Below are positions 1 to 6,838 of a stretch of DNA of 7,173 nucleotides, one piece after another; within the stretch, counting starts at the first letter, position 1; each line of letters opens with the position of its first letter. The notes beneath the pieces are model-generated. The model was not told the DNA's origin. It did no database searches and saw nothing but the letters and a program-made list of their open reading frames with translations. Both the position numbers and the translations under genes were made by a program. The DNA is from an uncultured Eubacteriales bacterium (GTDB lineage Bacteria > Bacillota > Clostridia > Oscillospirales > Acutalibacteraceae): assembly GCA_900321905.1 (NCBI GenBank), contig ONXZ01000067.1, forward strand, positions 1 to 7,173. The letters run 5' to 3'.

Positions 1-151
1 GAATTTCTACGGTTTTGCCCTCGTCAAGCGCACAGCCGATATACCGTTGTCCGTTAACATCGTTAACAACTGCTTTGTTTTTTGAAAGGAGCGTTTCTTT
101 AATTTCATTGTTTACCTCGGCATATCTGCGAAGTCCTGCCGTAATACTCAT
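1..151 (-). CDS. Glutamate synthase GXGXG-domain subunit (partial, N-terminal 50 residues)
   Basis: This is the first 50 residues of a protein that runs off the left edge. The start ATG (151-149) overlaps the stop of the oxidoreductase gene as ATGA. It is preceded at 7 bases by AAGGAG (164-159), so the start is well supported. The N-terminus (MSITAGLRRYAEVNNEIKE) and the later stretch around NGQRYIGCALDEGKTVEI resemble the beginning of the GXGXG beta-helix domain that forms the C-terminal third of classical GltB. In the split, archaeal-type glutamate synthases this domain is a separate gene. It has no active site of its own and is thought to be a structural part that packs against the FMN and glutaminase domains. 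The G-X-G-X-G repeats themselves would lie outside the window, so the call rests on the N-terminal pattern and on the neighbours. Confidence 0.8.
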   Translation of the reverse strand, partial: MSITAGLRRYAEVNNEIKETLLSKNKAVVNDVNGQRYIGCALDEGKTVEI

Positions 152-1410
152 ACTGCTTCTCCTTTCAACTTTTGAGCTCTCACGCTTTTTTCAAACAAAA
201 AGAGTGAGGGCGTTTCAAATATATTGCCTTCAAGACCTGATAAATCGGTTTGATTTTCAATCAGGCTTGTATAAATTCCAGCGTTCTCACTTGCATTTAT
301 CAACACGAAGCCGACAAGGCGATTGTCCTCAAAAATCAGCCGTTTATATCTGTCACCGCTTTGAAGCACCTTATCGCTGTACCGCTCGCCCTCGGCGTTA
401 ATCAGACCGCAGGTACAGATGCGAAGTCCGTAAAAATCAATCGCATTCACGGAATACGCACCGCCGAGAGTCTGTTCGCCGCCTGCCATCTGTGAGCCGG
501 CAATGCTTCCTTGCTGAACAGCATTTACCCAAAGCGCAATAACCTTTTTTCTTCCGTCAAGCATATCAATTGATACCGTGCAATCGCCTGCAGCATAAAT
601 ATTTTCGTCGCTCGTCTGCATTGTTTTTGAATTAACGATAATGCCCCTGTCAACTTCAAGCCCCGCCTTCTCTGCAAGTTCCGTTTCGGGACGGACGCCG
701 ACGGCAAGAATCAGCATATCGCATTTCAGTTCCTTGCCGCTTTTCAAAATTACCGAAGTGATTTTTTTGCCTCTGCTTTTGGCTTCGGTTACCGTATCGC
801 CGAGATGAAATTTAATATGCCCTTTTTCTTCAATATATTTTTTTACGCCTTTGGCAGATTTAGCGTCAAGAATGGACGGAAGAATTCGGGGAGAAAGCTC
901 AACCACATCCACACTTTTACAGATTTTGGAAAGACCCTCCGCCGCCTTCATACCGATAAGACCTGCACCGATAACTACCGCCCGTGTACTACCGTTTGCC
1001 TTCTCCTTAATCACCTTTGAAGAGGCTAAATCAAGGAAGGTACAGGCATTTTCCTTACCGCTGACATTTTTCATCGGAGGAATAAACGGCTTTGAGCCCG
1101 TGCAGATACACAGCTTGTCATAAGGATAAACCTTTCTGCCGACTTTCACCGTTTTTGCAGCTCGGTCAATTTCCGTTACCTTAGCACCCGTAATAATATC
1201 AATTCTGTTTGCCGCATAATATGACGGCTTGCGGAGATACATTTCTTTTTCCTTAACCGCACCCTTAAGATAATAGGAGATTGACGGTCTGCTGTAAGGC
1301 AAATACTGCTCCTTCGTCAGAACGGTAATCTCGCCGCTTTTATCCTCTTTTCTGATTTGCTCTGCGCAGGCAAGCCCTGCGGCGGAGGCTCCGATGATGA
1401 CATATTTCAT
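148..1410 (-). CDS. FAD/NAD(P)-dependent oxidoreductase, probable electron-input subunit of glutamate synthase
   Basis: A 420-residue soluble flavoprotein of the pyridine nucleotide-disulfide oxidoreductase superfamily, closest in style to rubredoxin-NAD+ reductase and NADH oxidase-like proteins. Seen: the N-terminal FAD dinucleotide fold GASAAG (7-12), the CTGSKP segment (103-108), the second fold GAGLIG (148-153) for the pyridine nucleotide, and the C-terminal FAD motif IYAAGDC (271-277). Glu171 at the end of the second beta strand of the NAD fold suggests NADH over NADPH; this is inference. It lacks the CxxC redox pair of thioredoxin reductase and the Fe-S N-terminus of GltD, so it is not a classical GltD. 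The start ATG at 1410 overlaps the ferredoxin stop (TAATG) and has a strong GGGAGGTGA site at 1425-1417. Placed between the polyferredoxin and the GXGXG gene, it most likely feeds electrons from NAD(P)H through the polyferredoxin to the FMN subunit. It carries two CxC pairs (101/103 and 332/334). Confidence 0.88.
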   Translation of the reverse strand: MKYVIIGASAAGLACAEQIRKEDKSGEITVLTKEQYLPYSRPSISYYLKGAVKEKEMYLRKPSYYAANRIDIITGAKVTEIDRAAKTVKVGRKVYPYDKLCICTGSKPFIPPMKNVSGKENACTFLDLASSKVIKEKANGSTRAVVIGAGLIGMKAAEGLSKICKSVDVVELSPRILPSILDAKSAKGVKKYIEEKGHIKFHLGDTVTEAKSRGKKITSVILKSGKELKCDMLILAVGVRPETELAEKAGLEVDRGIIVNSKTMQTSDENIYAAGDCTVSIDMLDGRKKVIALWVNAVQQGSIAGSQMAGGEQTLGGAYSVNAIDFYGLRICTCGLINAEGERYSDKVLQSGDRYKRLIFEDNRLVGFVLINASENAGIYTSLIENQTDLSGLEGNIFETPSLFLFEKSVRAQKLKGEAV

Positions 1411-1850
1411 TATCCTTCACCTCCCAAATCAACATAGACGAGCGCTCTGTTCGGACAGTTTTTCACACAGGCGGGCTCGTCCTCGCCCTGACACAAATCG
1501 CACTTCACGGCAAATTTTCCCGTTTTGATACAACCGAAGGGACAAACTGCAAGGCAAGTCATACAGCCGATGCATTTTTTCCCGTTCACGGATACGATGC
1601 CTGTCTTTTTGTCTTTTGTCATTGCGCCCGTAATACACGCCTGCACGCATTTAGGGTTATCACAGTGGCGGCAGTTAACCGCCGCTGAAATAAACTTATC
1701 ACCATATACCGTAACCCTTGAAACCGGCGCAGGCTCCTCATATTTATTTGCCTTGATAACATCTTTTGACTTTGAATGAGCCGTTTTACAGTAAACCTCA
1801 CACAGACGGCAGTTCAAACAAAGTTCTTCCTTTGCATATACTCTTTTCAT
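1410..1850 (-). CDS. Polyferredoxin, four predicted [4Fe-4S] clusters, glutamate synthase electron-transfer subunit
   Basis: A 146-residue cysteine-rich electron carrier resembling the HycB/CooF/DmsB group of four-cluster ferredoxins. Cysteine groups seen: C11-x2-C14-x2-C17-x3-C21; C60-x2-C63-x4-C68-x3-C72; C93-x2-C96-x2-C99-x3-C103 followed by Pro; and C117-x2-C120-x7-C128-x3-C132 followed by Pro. Together they give sixteen ligands for four [4Fe-4S] clusters, plus an extra Cys107. There is no signal peptide, twin-arginine motif or membrane segment, so it should be cytoplasmic, unlike many DmsB relatives. The ATG at 1850 lies 2 bases after the FMN-subunit stop and 7 bases after AGGAG (1862-1858). 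Its position between the FMN subunit and the FAD oxidoreductase suggests that it wires the two together. An alternative is an electron carrier for some other oxidoreductase, but the tight overlaps on both sides make the glutamate synthase role likely. Confidence 0.9.
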   Translation of the reverse strand: MKRVYAKEELCLNCRLCEVYCKTAHSKSKDVIKANKYEEPAPVSRVTVYGDKFISAAVNCRHCDNPKCVQACITGAMTKDKKTGIVSVNGKKCIGCMTCLAVCPFGCIKTGKFAVKCDLCQGEDEPACVKNCPNRALVYVDLGGEG

Positions 1851-1852
1851 AA

Positions 1853-3358
1853 CTACTCTCCTGCGTGTTTAATGTCTAAAATTTCAAGTTCTTTTTCGCT
1901 GAGCCCGAGTCCGCGAAGCATCAGTCTGTTGCCTCTGAGCGAGTCAATAGAGTTAATTCCCATACCGCCCATTATTTCTTTAATCTCGTGATTCCATGCA
2001 TTGATAAGATTTTCAACCCTTTCATGCATAATGTCAGGGTTAAGGCGCTTTGTAAGCTCAGGTCGCTGCGTGGCAATACCCCAGTTACACTTGCCCGTAT
2101 TACAGGTCTGGCACATATGGCAGCCCATAGCAATCAGCGGAGCGGAAGCGCAGTAGCACGCGTCTGCACCGAGCGCAATCGCCTTGACGATATCTGCAGA
2201 ACAACGGAAGGAGCCCGCCGCAACAAGTGAAATTCTTGAACGGATACCCTCGTCACGCAGTCTTTGGTCCGCTGCTGCAAGTGCAAGCTCAATCGGAATA
2301 CCGACATTATCCCTTATTCTCGTCGGCGCTGCGCCCGTGCCGCCCCTGAAGCCGTCAATGACAACGATATCCGCACCTGCTCTGGCACAGCCCGAGGCGA
2401 TTGCCGCAACGTTATGCACCGCCGCAATTTTAACGGAAACGGGCTTTTTATTATCGGTTGCCTGCTTGATGGACCAGATAAGCTGGCGTAAATCCTCAAT
2501 GGAATAAATATCGTGGTGCGGCGCAGGAGAAATCGCGTCAGAGCCTTCGGGAATCATTCGGGCGTTACTGACTTCAACATTTACCTTTTCGCCCGGAAGA
2601 TGACCGCCGATACCCGGCTTTGCCCCCTGACCGATTTTTATTTCAACGAAGCGGGAATTATTAAGATAATCCTTATGAACGCCGAACCTGCCCGACGCCA
2701 CCTGAACAATAGCACAGTCCGTGTAATCCTTCAAATCGGGATGCAAGCCGCCTTCACCCGTGTTAAACAGCGTACCGAGATTCTTCGCTGCCATAGCAAG
2801 CGATTTCTGTGCGTTCAGGCTGATGGAGCCAAAGGACATCGCAGAGAACATAATCGGCGTTTCAAGCACAACCTGCGGCGGCATTTCTACTGTGGATTTA
2901 CCTTTTCTTTCCACTGTGATTTTTTCGGGTTTTCTGCCGAGAATGGTTCTTATTTCCATCGGCTCTCGCAGGGGGTCAATGGAGGGATTTGTTACCTGCG
3001 AAGCGTTGAGCAGAATTTTATCCCAATAAATCGGATAATCCTTCGGCGTTCCCATTCCTGAAAGCAATACGCCGCCCGTTGCCGCCTGACGGCAGATTTC
3101 CTGCTGATACTGCGGCGTCCAGTTGGCGTTATCCCTGTAATCACAAATATATTTTTCTATTCTTAACGCACCTGTCGGGCATAAGTCAACACAGCGGTGA
3201 CAGGCAACGCAATTATCTGATTTTACAAGTGCTGTTTTGCCGTCGTCTGAAAAATAGTGACATTCGTTTGAACATTGACGGACGCAGCAGCCGCAGTCAA
3301 TGCAAAGCTCTCTGTCACGAACGACTGTAAATCTTCGGGGGATGTAATTAATCATCAT
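1853..3358 (-). CDS. gltB: Glutamate synthase FMN subunit with N-terminal two-cluster ferredoxin domain
   Basis: A 501-residue catalytic core that converts 2-oxoglutarate plus ammonia to glutamate on FMN. An N-terminal ferredoxin domain carries C19-x2-C22-x2-C25-x3-C29 and C50-x2-C53-x2-C56-x3-C60-Pro. From about residue 130 comes the FMN-binding TIM-barrel domain, with conserved segments SAMSFGSIS (172-180), NTGEGGLHP (199-207), KIGQGAKPGIGGHLPG (241-256), DGFRGGTGAAP (335-345) and the 3Fe-4S ligands C413-x5-C419-x4-C424 just before GIATQRP. These match domain 2 of classical GltB, while the glutaminase and GXGXG domains are in separate genes. The start is the first of two adjacent Met codons, 7 bases after a perfect AGGAGG (3371-3366), and overlaps the upstream stop as ATGA. 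The N-terminal ferredoxin domain probably receives electrons from the polyferredoxin. Cys24 and Cys33 next to the first cluster are additional cysteines. Confidence 0.95.
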   Translation of the reverse strand: MMINYIPRRFTVVRDRELCIDCGCCVRQCSNECHYFSDDGKTALVKSDNCVACHRCVDLCPTGALRIEKYICDYRDNANWTPQYQQEICRQAATGGVLLSGMGTPKDYPIYWDKILLNASQVTNPSIDPLREPMEIRTILGRKPEKITVERKGKSTVEMPPQVVLETPIMFSAMSFGSISLNAQKSLAMAAKNLGTLFNTGEGGLHPDLKDYTDCAIVQVASGRFGVHKDYLNNSRFVEIKIGQGAKPGIGGHLPGEKVNVEVSNARMIPEGSDAISPAPHHDIYSIEDLRQLIWSIKQATDNKKPVSVKIAAVHNVAAIASGCARAGADIVVIDGFRGGTGAAPTRIRDNVGIPIELALAAADQRLRDEGIRSRISLVAAGSFRCSADIVKAIALGADACYCASAPLIAMGCHMCQTCNTGKCNWGIATQRPELTKRLNPDIMHERVENLINAWNHEIKEIMGGMGINSIDSLRGNRLMLRGLGLSEKELEILDIKHAGE

Positions 3359-4458
3359 CCATCATCCTCCTTTTCATAGATTTCAAGCGGAACAAATACA
3401 GGATCTGCGCCGCTGACCGACCATACCTTTTCAGGCTCGGGGCAAATAATGCGAATCGCACTTTCTTCACTCGCAAAATAGGCTCTGTCGCCCTTGGTTG
3501 CCGCCGTCAGTGAACGAAGCTTTAAGCGGTCATTGATAGCCAGAAGTCCTTTGTTGGAGCCGAGTATAACGGAAAACGGTCCGTTGACAAGCGCACCGCT
3601 GTAAATAGCTCGAAGGTTGGTGAAATACTCCTTCTTTTCCTTATCCATCCTGTCAATTTCATCCCATTCGGGGGCGGTTAAAACATCAGCCGCAACATTC
3701 GTCGGCAAGCCGTGATGACGGATTAAATGGTCAAACAGATAAGTAATAACCTCGGTATCCGTCTGCATCGTGCATTTATAGCCGAACTGCTCAATATATC
3801 TTCTGTTAGCGTCATAGCTCGATATCTCGCCGTTATGTACAATGGACCAGTCAAGGATATTAAACGGGTGCGCTCCGCCCCACCAGCCCGGTGTGTTGGT
3901 AGGAAATCTGCCGTGAGCCGTCCAGAGATAAGCGTTATACTGGTCAAGCATATAAAATTCGCCGACATCCTCGGGATAACCAACTGCCTTGAAACAACCC
4001 ATATTTTTGCCTGACGAAAAGATATAAGCGCCGTCGTAGGCGGCATTGATTTTTGTTACGCACTGTACAACATATTCACCCTCGTCAAGACGGGAGTTTT
4101 TCATACGGACTCTGTTTACTCTGCCAAAATAGCGCCAGATATCAGGTCCGTTTTCAATGGAAGCAACCTTTTTAGTAGGTATTCTTTCAGCCGCGTCAAT
4201 ATTGAAATGCTTAAACAGAAATTCCTCACACTTCTGGTGTGCTTCCTTGTTTTCGTAAAAAATATGAAAAGCATAATCGTTCTTATGCTCGGGGTAAATT
4301 CCGTAAGCAGCAAAGCCGCCGCCAAGTCCGTTGGAGCGGTCATGCATAAGTGCGATAGACTTAATGATTTCAGAGCCGTTAATCAAACCGCCCTTTCTGT
4401 CAATAATCGCCGCAATCGCACAACCCGACGGAATTCTAACCTGTCCTTCCTTTAACAT
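3355..4458 (-). CDS. Glutamate synthase glutaminase subunit (class II glutamine amidotransferase)
   Basis: A 367-residue class II (Ntn-type) glutaminase, equivalent to domain 1 of classical GltB. It should hydrolyse glutamine and pass ammonia to the FMN subunit encoded next. Seen: the likely nucleophile Cys13 in SGCAIAAI, the substrate-binding RFPTNTPGWWGGAHPF (184-199), the oxyanion-hole HNGEISSY (208-215), TDTEV (233-237), NGPFSVILG (292-300) and ASEESAIR (329-336). The catalytic cysteine is not at position 2; a 12-residue leader precedes it, so it must be cleaved off to free the N-terminal amine, as in the propeptide of classical GltB. No start codon lies directly before Cys13. The ribosome binding site for the ATG at 4458 is poor (GAGAG-like), weaker than at the neighbouring genes. 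The gene follows nadE by 31 bases and its stop overlaps the FMN-subunit start. Confidence 0.92.
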   Translation of the reverse strand: MLKEGQVRIPSGCAIAAIIDRKGGLINGSEIIKSIALMHDRSNGLGGGFAAYGIYPEHKNDYAFHIFYENKEAHQKCEEFLFKHFNIDAAERIPTKKVASIENGPDIWRYFGRVNRVRMKNSRLDEGEYVVQCVTKINAAYDGAYIFSSGKNMGCFKAVGYPEDVGEFYMLDQYNAYLWTAHGRFPTNTPGWWGGAHPFNILDWSIVHNGEISSYDANRRYIEQFGYKCTMQTDTEVITYLFDHLIRHHGLPTNVAADVLTAPEWDEIDRMDKEKKEYFTNLRAIYSGALVNGPFSVILGSNKGLLAINDRLKLRSLTAATKGDRAYFASEESAIRIICPEPEKVWSVSGADPVFVPLEIYEKEDDG

Positions 4459-4489
4459 ATTGCATCTCTCTTTCCCAAAAGTTTATTGT
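4459..4489 (-). other. Short intergenic gap nadE / glutaminase
   Basis: The 31 bases hold only a weak purine-rich stretch (GGGAAAGAGAG in the transcribed direction) upstream of the glutaminase ATG. An out-of-frame ATG at 4465-4463 lies just before the real start. No hairpin, promoter or terminator is evident, so transcription probably continues from nadE. Confidence 0.5.
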
Positions 4490-5215
4490 TTACGGTTCAT
4501 AGCGAAAGCAGGGCATATAAGATAGCTTAAACAGATTATCTTTATGCTTTTTGTCAATGACTGCTTTCGTGTCTTTATCGTCAATCTGACCTGTTCGGAT
4601 ATAGCCGTCAAGCACTTCATAGGTAAAGCCGAGGTTTTCCTCGTCCGTTTTACCGCAGAGCCCGTCAATCGGCGTTTTATCAACAAGAGCATCCGGAAGT
4701 TTTAACAATCTGCCTATCTCCTTAACCTCCTGCACAGTCAGAAATGAGCAGGGACTGAAATCGCCTGCATTGTCGCCGTATCGGGTTGAGTAGCCGACCC
4801 AATCCTCGCTGAGATTACAGGTATTGGCAACCCTTCCGTTGTGACTTTGTGCAACTGCGTAAAGCGTTGTCATTCGTATTCTTGCAGGGATATTCGTCAG
4901 TGTTTGAGGAGTCGCATCAAACGGCAAGGCTGAGATAACACCGTCAACTGCGGCTTTTATATTCACCGTATAACTCTTTATGTTAAGGTGCTGAACAAGC
5001 AGTCTTGCCATATCGATATCCGACTGCTCACCGTTTGGCATCAGTACGCCGATTACTCTGTCCCTGCCAAGTGCTTCGACACATAAGGCGGCGACAACGG
5101 AGCTGTCCTTGCCGCCTGAAATTCCAACAATTGCATTACAACCTTTTCCGTTTTCTTCAAAAAACTCTCTAATCCATTTAACGCAATCGTCCTTGACCTT
5201 CTCTGCATCAATCAT
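4490..5215 (-). CDS. nadE: NAD+ synthetase, ammonia-dependent type
   Basis: A 241-residue cytoplasmic ATP-pyrophosphatase that amidates nicotinic acid adenine dinucleotide to NAD+ via an adenylated intermediate. Seen: the PP-loop GISGGKDSS (31-39), ARIRM (111-115) in the NAD-site region, NTCNLSEDWVGYSTRYGD (131-148, matching the family GTxNxSE...GYxTxYGD) followed by AGDFSP, and the signature GLCGKTDEENLGFTYEVLD (185-203). There is no nitrilase/glutaminase domain, so it should use free ammonia. It is a little shorter than common bacterial NadE proteins (about 270 residues). An in-frame GTG at 5224 gives three more residues, but the ATG at 5215 is preferred because TAGGTGAT (5227-5220), which matches the 16S anti-SD extension, sits just before it and covers the GTG. 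The gene lies between asnB and the glutaminase, both glutamine-hydrolysing, which suggests co-regulation with nitrogen supply. An NadE paralogue with another substrate cannot be fully excluded. Confidence 0.9.
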   Translation of the reverse strand: MIDAEKVKDDCVKWIREFFEENGKGCNAIVGISGGKDSSVVAALCVEALGRDRVIGVLMPNGEQSDIDMARLLVQHLNIKSYTVNIKAAVDGVISALPFDATPQTLTNIPARIRMTTLYAVAQSHNGRVANTCNLSEDWVGYSTRYGDNAGDFSPCSFLTVQEVKEIGRLLKLPDALVDKTPIDGLCGKTDEENLGFTYEVLDGYIRTGQIDDKDTKAVIDKKHKDNLFKLSYMPCFRYEP

Positions 5216-5219
5216 TACT

Positions 5220-5227
5220 ATCACCTA
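5220..5227 (-). promoter_or_regulatory. Ribosome binding site deciding the nadE start
   Basis: TAGGTGAT in the transcribed direction matches the right half of the consensus AGGAGGTGAT and ends 4 bases before the ATG at 5215. The alternative GTG start (5224-5222) lies inside this element, so it could not use it. This favours the shorter protein beginning MIDAEKV. Confidence 0.6.
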
Positions 5228-5231
5228 TCAT

Positions 5232-6815
5232 TTATTTTCCGCTTTCTCCGTAGTTAGAGAGAACGCGGGCGGAGGGGTCGTTGACATCACAGCCCTCCCA
5301 TTCTTTATTCGGCATCCAGAAGTCAGTAATCATTTCTGACTGATTCGGATAGTATTTTTCAAATATCTCTCGATAGAGCAGCGACTCCTTTGTGAAGGGC
5401 TGCGCATGGCTGTATTTGAGCCTTAATTCTTCAAATTCAGTGTCTGAATACCGACTCTGGGCATATTCCTTGAGGTAGTCAACCATAGAATGACCTACTG
5501 CATCTGAAAACGCCGCCTTTTCACGCCAAAGAATAGACTCGGGAAGAAGCCCCATTCCTTCAAATGCGTGGCGCAGAAGATATTTCCCCTTGCCGTATTT
5601 GTTAATTTTTATTTCAGGGTCAAGGCTCATTACATAGCGAACGAAATCCAAATCGCCGAAGGGTACTCTTGCTTCAAGCGAGTTGACGGAAATACAGCGG
5701 TCTGCACGAAGCACATCATACATATGAAGCTCTCTGATTCGCTTTTCCGCTTCCTTTTGGAATGCTTCTGCCGACGGTGCAAAATCCGTATATTTATAGC
5801 CGAACAGCTCATCTGAAATCTCGCCGGTAAGAAGCACACGGATATCCGTCTGCTCGTGGATTGCCTTGCATAAAAGGTACATACCCATACTCGCTCGAAC
5901 GGTGGTTATATCGTATGTTCCGAGAAGCTCTATCAGTTCTTCAAGCGAAGAAATAACCTCGTCGGGAGTCATATATATTTCGGTATGATGAGAGCCGATA
6001 AAATCGGCAACCTGCCTTGCATATTTCAAATCAATGGCGTCCTCGCTCATTCCGATTGCAAAGGTTTCAATCGGCTTGTCGCTTTCACGTGCCGCAATCG
6101 CACAGACAAGAGAGGAATCCAGACCGCCCGAAAGCAGAAATCCGACCTTTGCGTCTGACACAAGGCGTTTTTTAACTCCTGTAACCAGTTTGTCACGGAT
6201 AACGGCGCAAGCCGTTTCAACATCATCGTGGCAGACTGCTTCAGTTTTAGCGATGTCACAGTAACAAATGAATTCACCATTTTTATAATAATGACCGGGT
6301 GGGAACGGCATAATCTTCTCTGCAAGACCGACAAGGTTTTTGGCTTCGCTTGCAAACAGAATATTATCCTGTTTGTCATAACCATAATAAAGCGGACGAA
6401 TACCAATCGGGTCACGGGCTGCGATAAAACCACTTGTTTTGCCGTCATAGATAATGCATGCAAATTCTGCGTCAAGCTTTGCAAACATATCAGTTCCGTA
6501 TTCAAAATACATCGGAAGGATAATTTCGCAATCGCTGTCCGAATGAAAATAATATCCTTTTTCTCTGAGCGCTTCCCGTTCCTTTTCAAAGCCGTAAAGC
6601 TCGCCGTTGCAAACGACATAGCTTCCGTCGCGCTCAAAGGGCTGCATGCCCAACGGCGTAAGCCCCATAATCGAAAGTCGATGAAAGCCGAGAAGTCCGC
6701 TTCCCGTATCAACAATTCTGCTGTCGTCGGGTCCGCGCGACTTAGTGCGTGCAAATCCCTTTTTAAATATTTTCAAATCAGCCTCGGGGCTGCAATATCC
6801 CATAATTGAACACAT
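5232..6815 (-). CDS. asnB: Asparagine synthetase, glutamine-hydrolysing
   Basis: A 527-residue two-domain enzyme that makes asparagine from aspartate, ATP and glutamine in the cytoplasm. The N-terminal class II glutaminase starts MCSIMGY with the nucleophile Cys2 exposed after Met removal. It shows RGPDDS (27-32), HRLSI (45-49), CNGELYG (69-75) and SDCE (94-97). The C-terminal synthetase domain has the PP-loop LLSGGLDSS (227-235), LLTGEISDELFGY (328-340), LEARVPF (380-386) and WREKAAFSDAVG (430-441), and ends with WMPNKEW and DPSARVLSNYG. Length is close to E. coli AsnB (about 550). The ATG at 6815 is fixed by the catalytic Cys2 and by AGGGAG (6829-6824) 8 bases upstream. It follows the P-II gene after a hairpin-bearing spacer and precedes nadE by 16 bases. 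All expected motifs are present, so it should be active. Confidence 0.96.
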   Translation of the reverse strand: MCSIMGYCSPEADLKIFKKGFARTKSRGPDDSRIVDTGSGLLGFHRLSIMGLTPLGMQPFERDGSYVVCNGELYGFEKEREALREKGYYFHSDSDCEIILPMYFEYGTDMFAKLDAEFACIIYDGKTSGFIAARDPIGIRPLYYGYDKQDNILFASEAKNLVGLAEKIMPFPPGHYYKNGEFICYCDIAKTEAVCHDDVETACAVIRDKLVTGVKKRLVSDAKVGFLLSGGLDSSLVCAIAARESDKPIETFAIGMSEDAIDLKYARQVADFIGSHHTEIYMTPDEVISSLEELIELLGTYDITTVRASMGMYLLCKAIHEQTDIRVLLTGEISDELFGYKYTDFAPSAEAFQKEAEKRIRELHMYDVLRADRCISVNSLEARVPFGDLDFVRYVMSLDPEIKINKYGKGKYLLRHAFEGMGLLPESILWREKAAFSDAVGHSMVDYLKEYAQSRYSDTEFEELRLKYSHAQPFTKESLLYREIFEKYYPNQSEMITDFWMPNKEWEGCDVNDPSARVLSNYGESGK

Positions 6816-6838
6816 ATTTCTCTCTCCCTTTTATATGG

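Noticed and set aside
15..401. 128-codon open frame on the plus strand
   Set aside because: It is antisense to the GXGXG gene start and the oxidoreductase end, with no ribosome binding site or family resemblance.
148..1410. FAD oxidoreductase as classical GltD
   Set aside because: It lacks the cysteine-rich N-terminal Fe-S domain of GltD. Its order of FAD and NAD folds and its C-terminal region fit rubredoxin reductase/NADH oxidase-like proteins.
2513..3061. 182-codon open frame on the plus strand
   Set aside because: It lies wholly opposite the FMN subunit gene, whose protein is strongly recognisable. Its own translation shows no family motif and looks like an antisense shadow.
6047..6754. 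235-codon open frame on the minus strand in another frame of asnB
   Set aside because: It is an out-of-frame shadow of asnB with Ser/Arg/Leu-rich noise-like composition.
6228..6809. 193-codon open frame on the plus strand
   Set aside because: It is antisense to asnB, which has all catalytic motifs. There is no ribosome binding site or recognisable domain.
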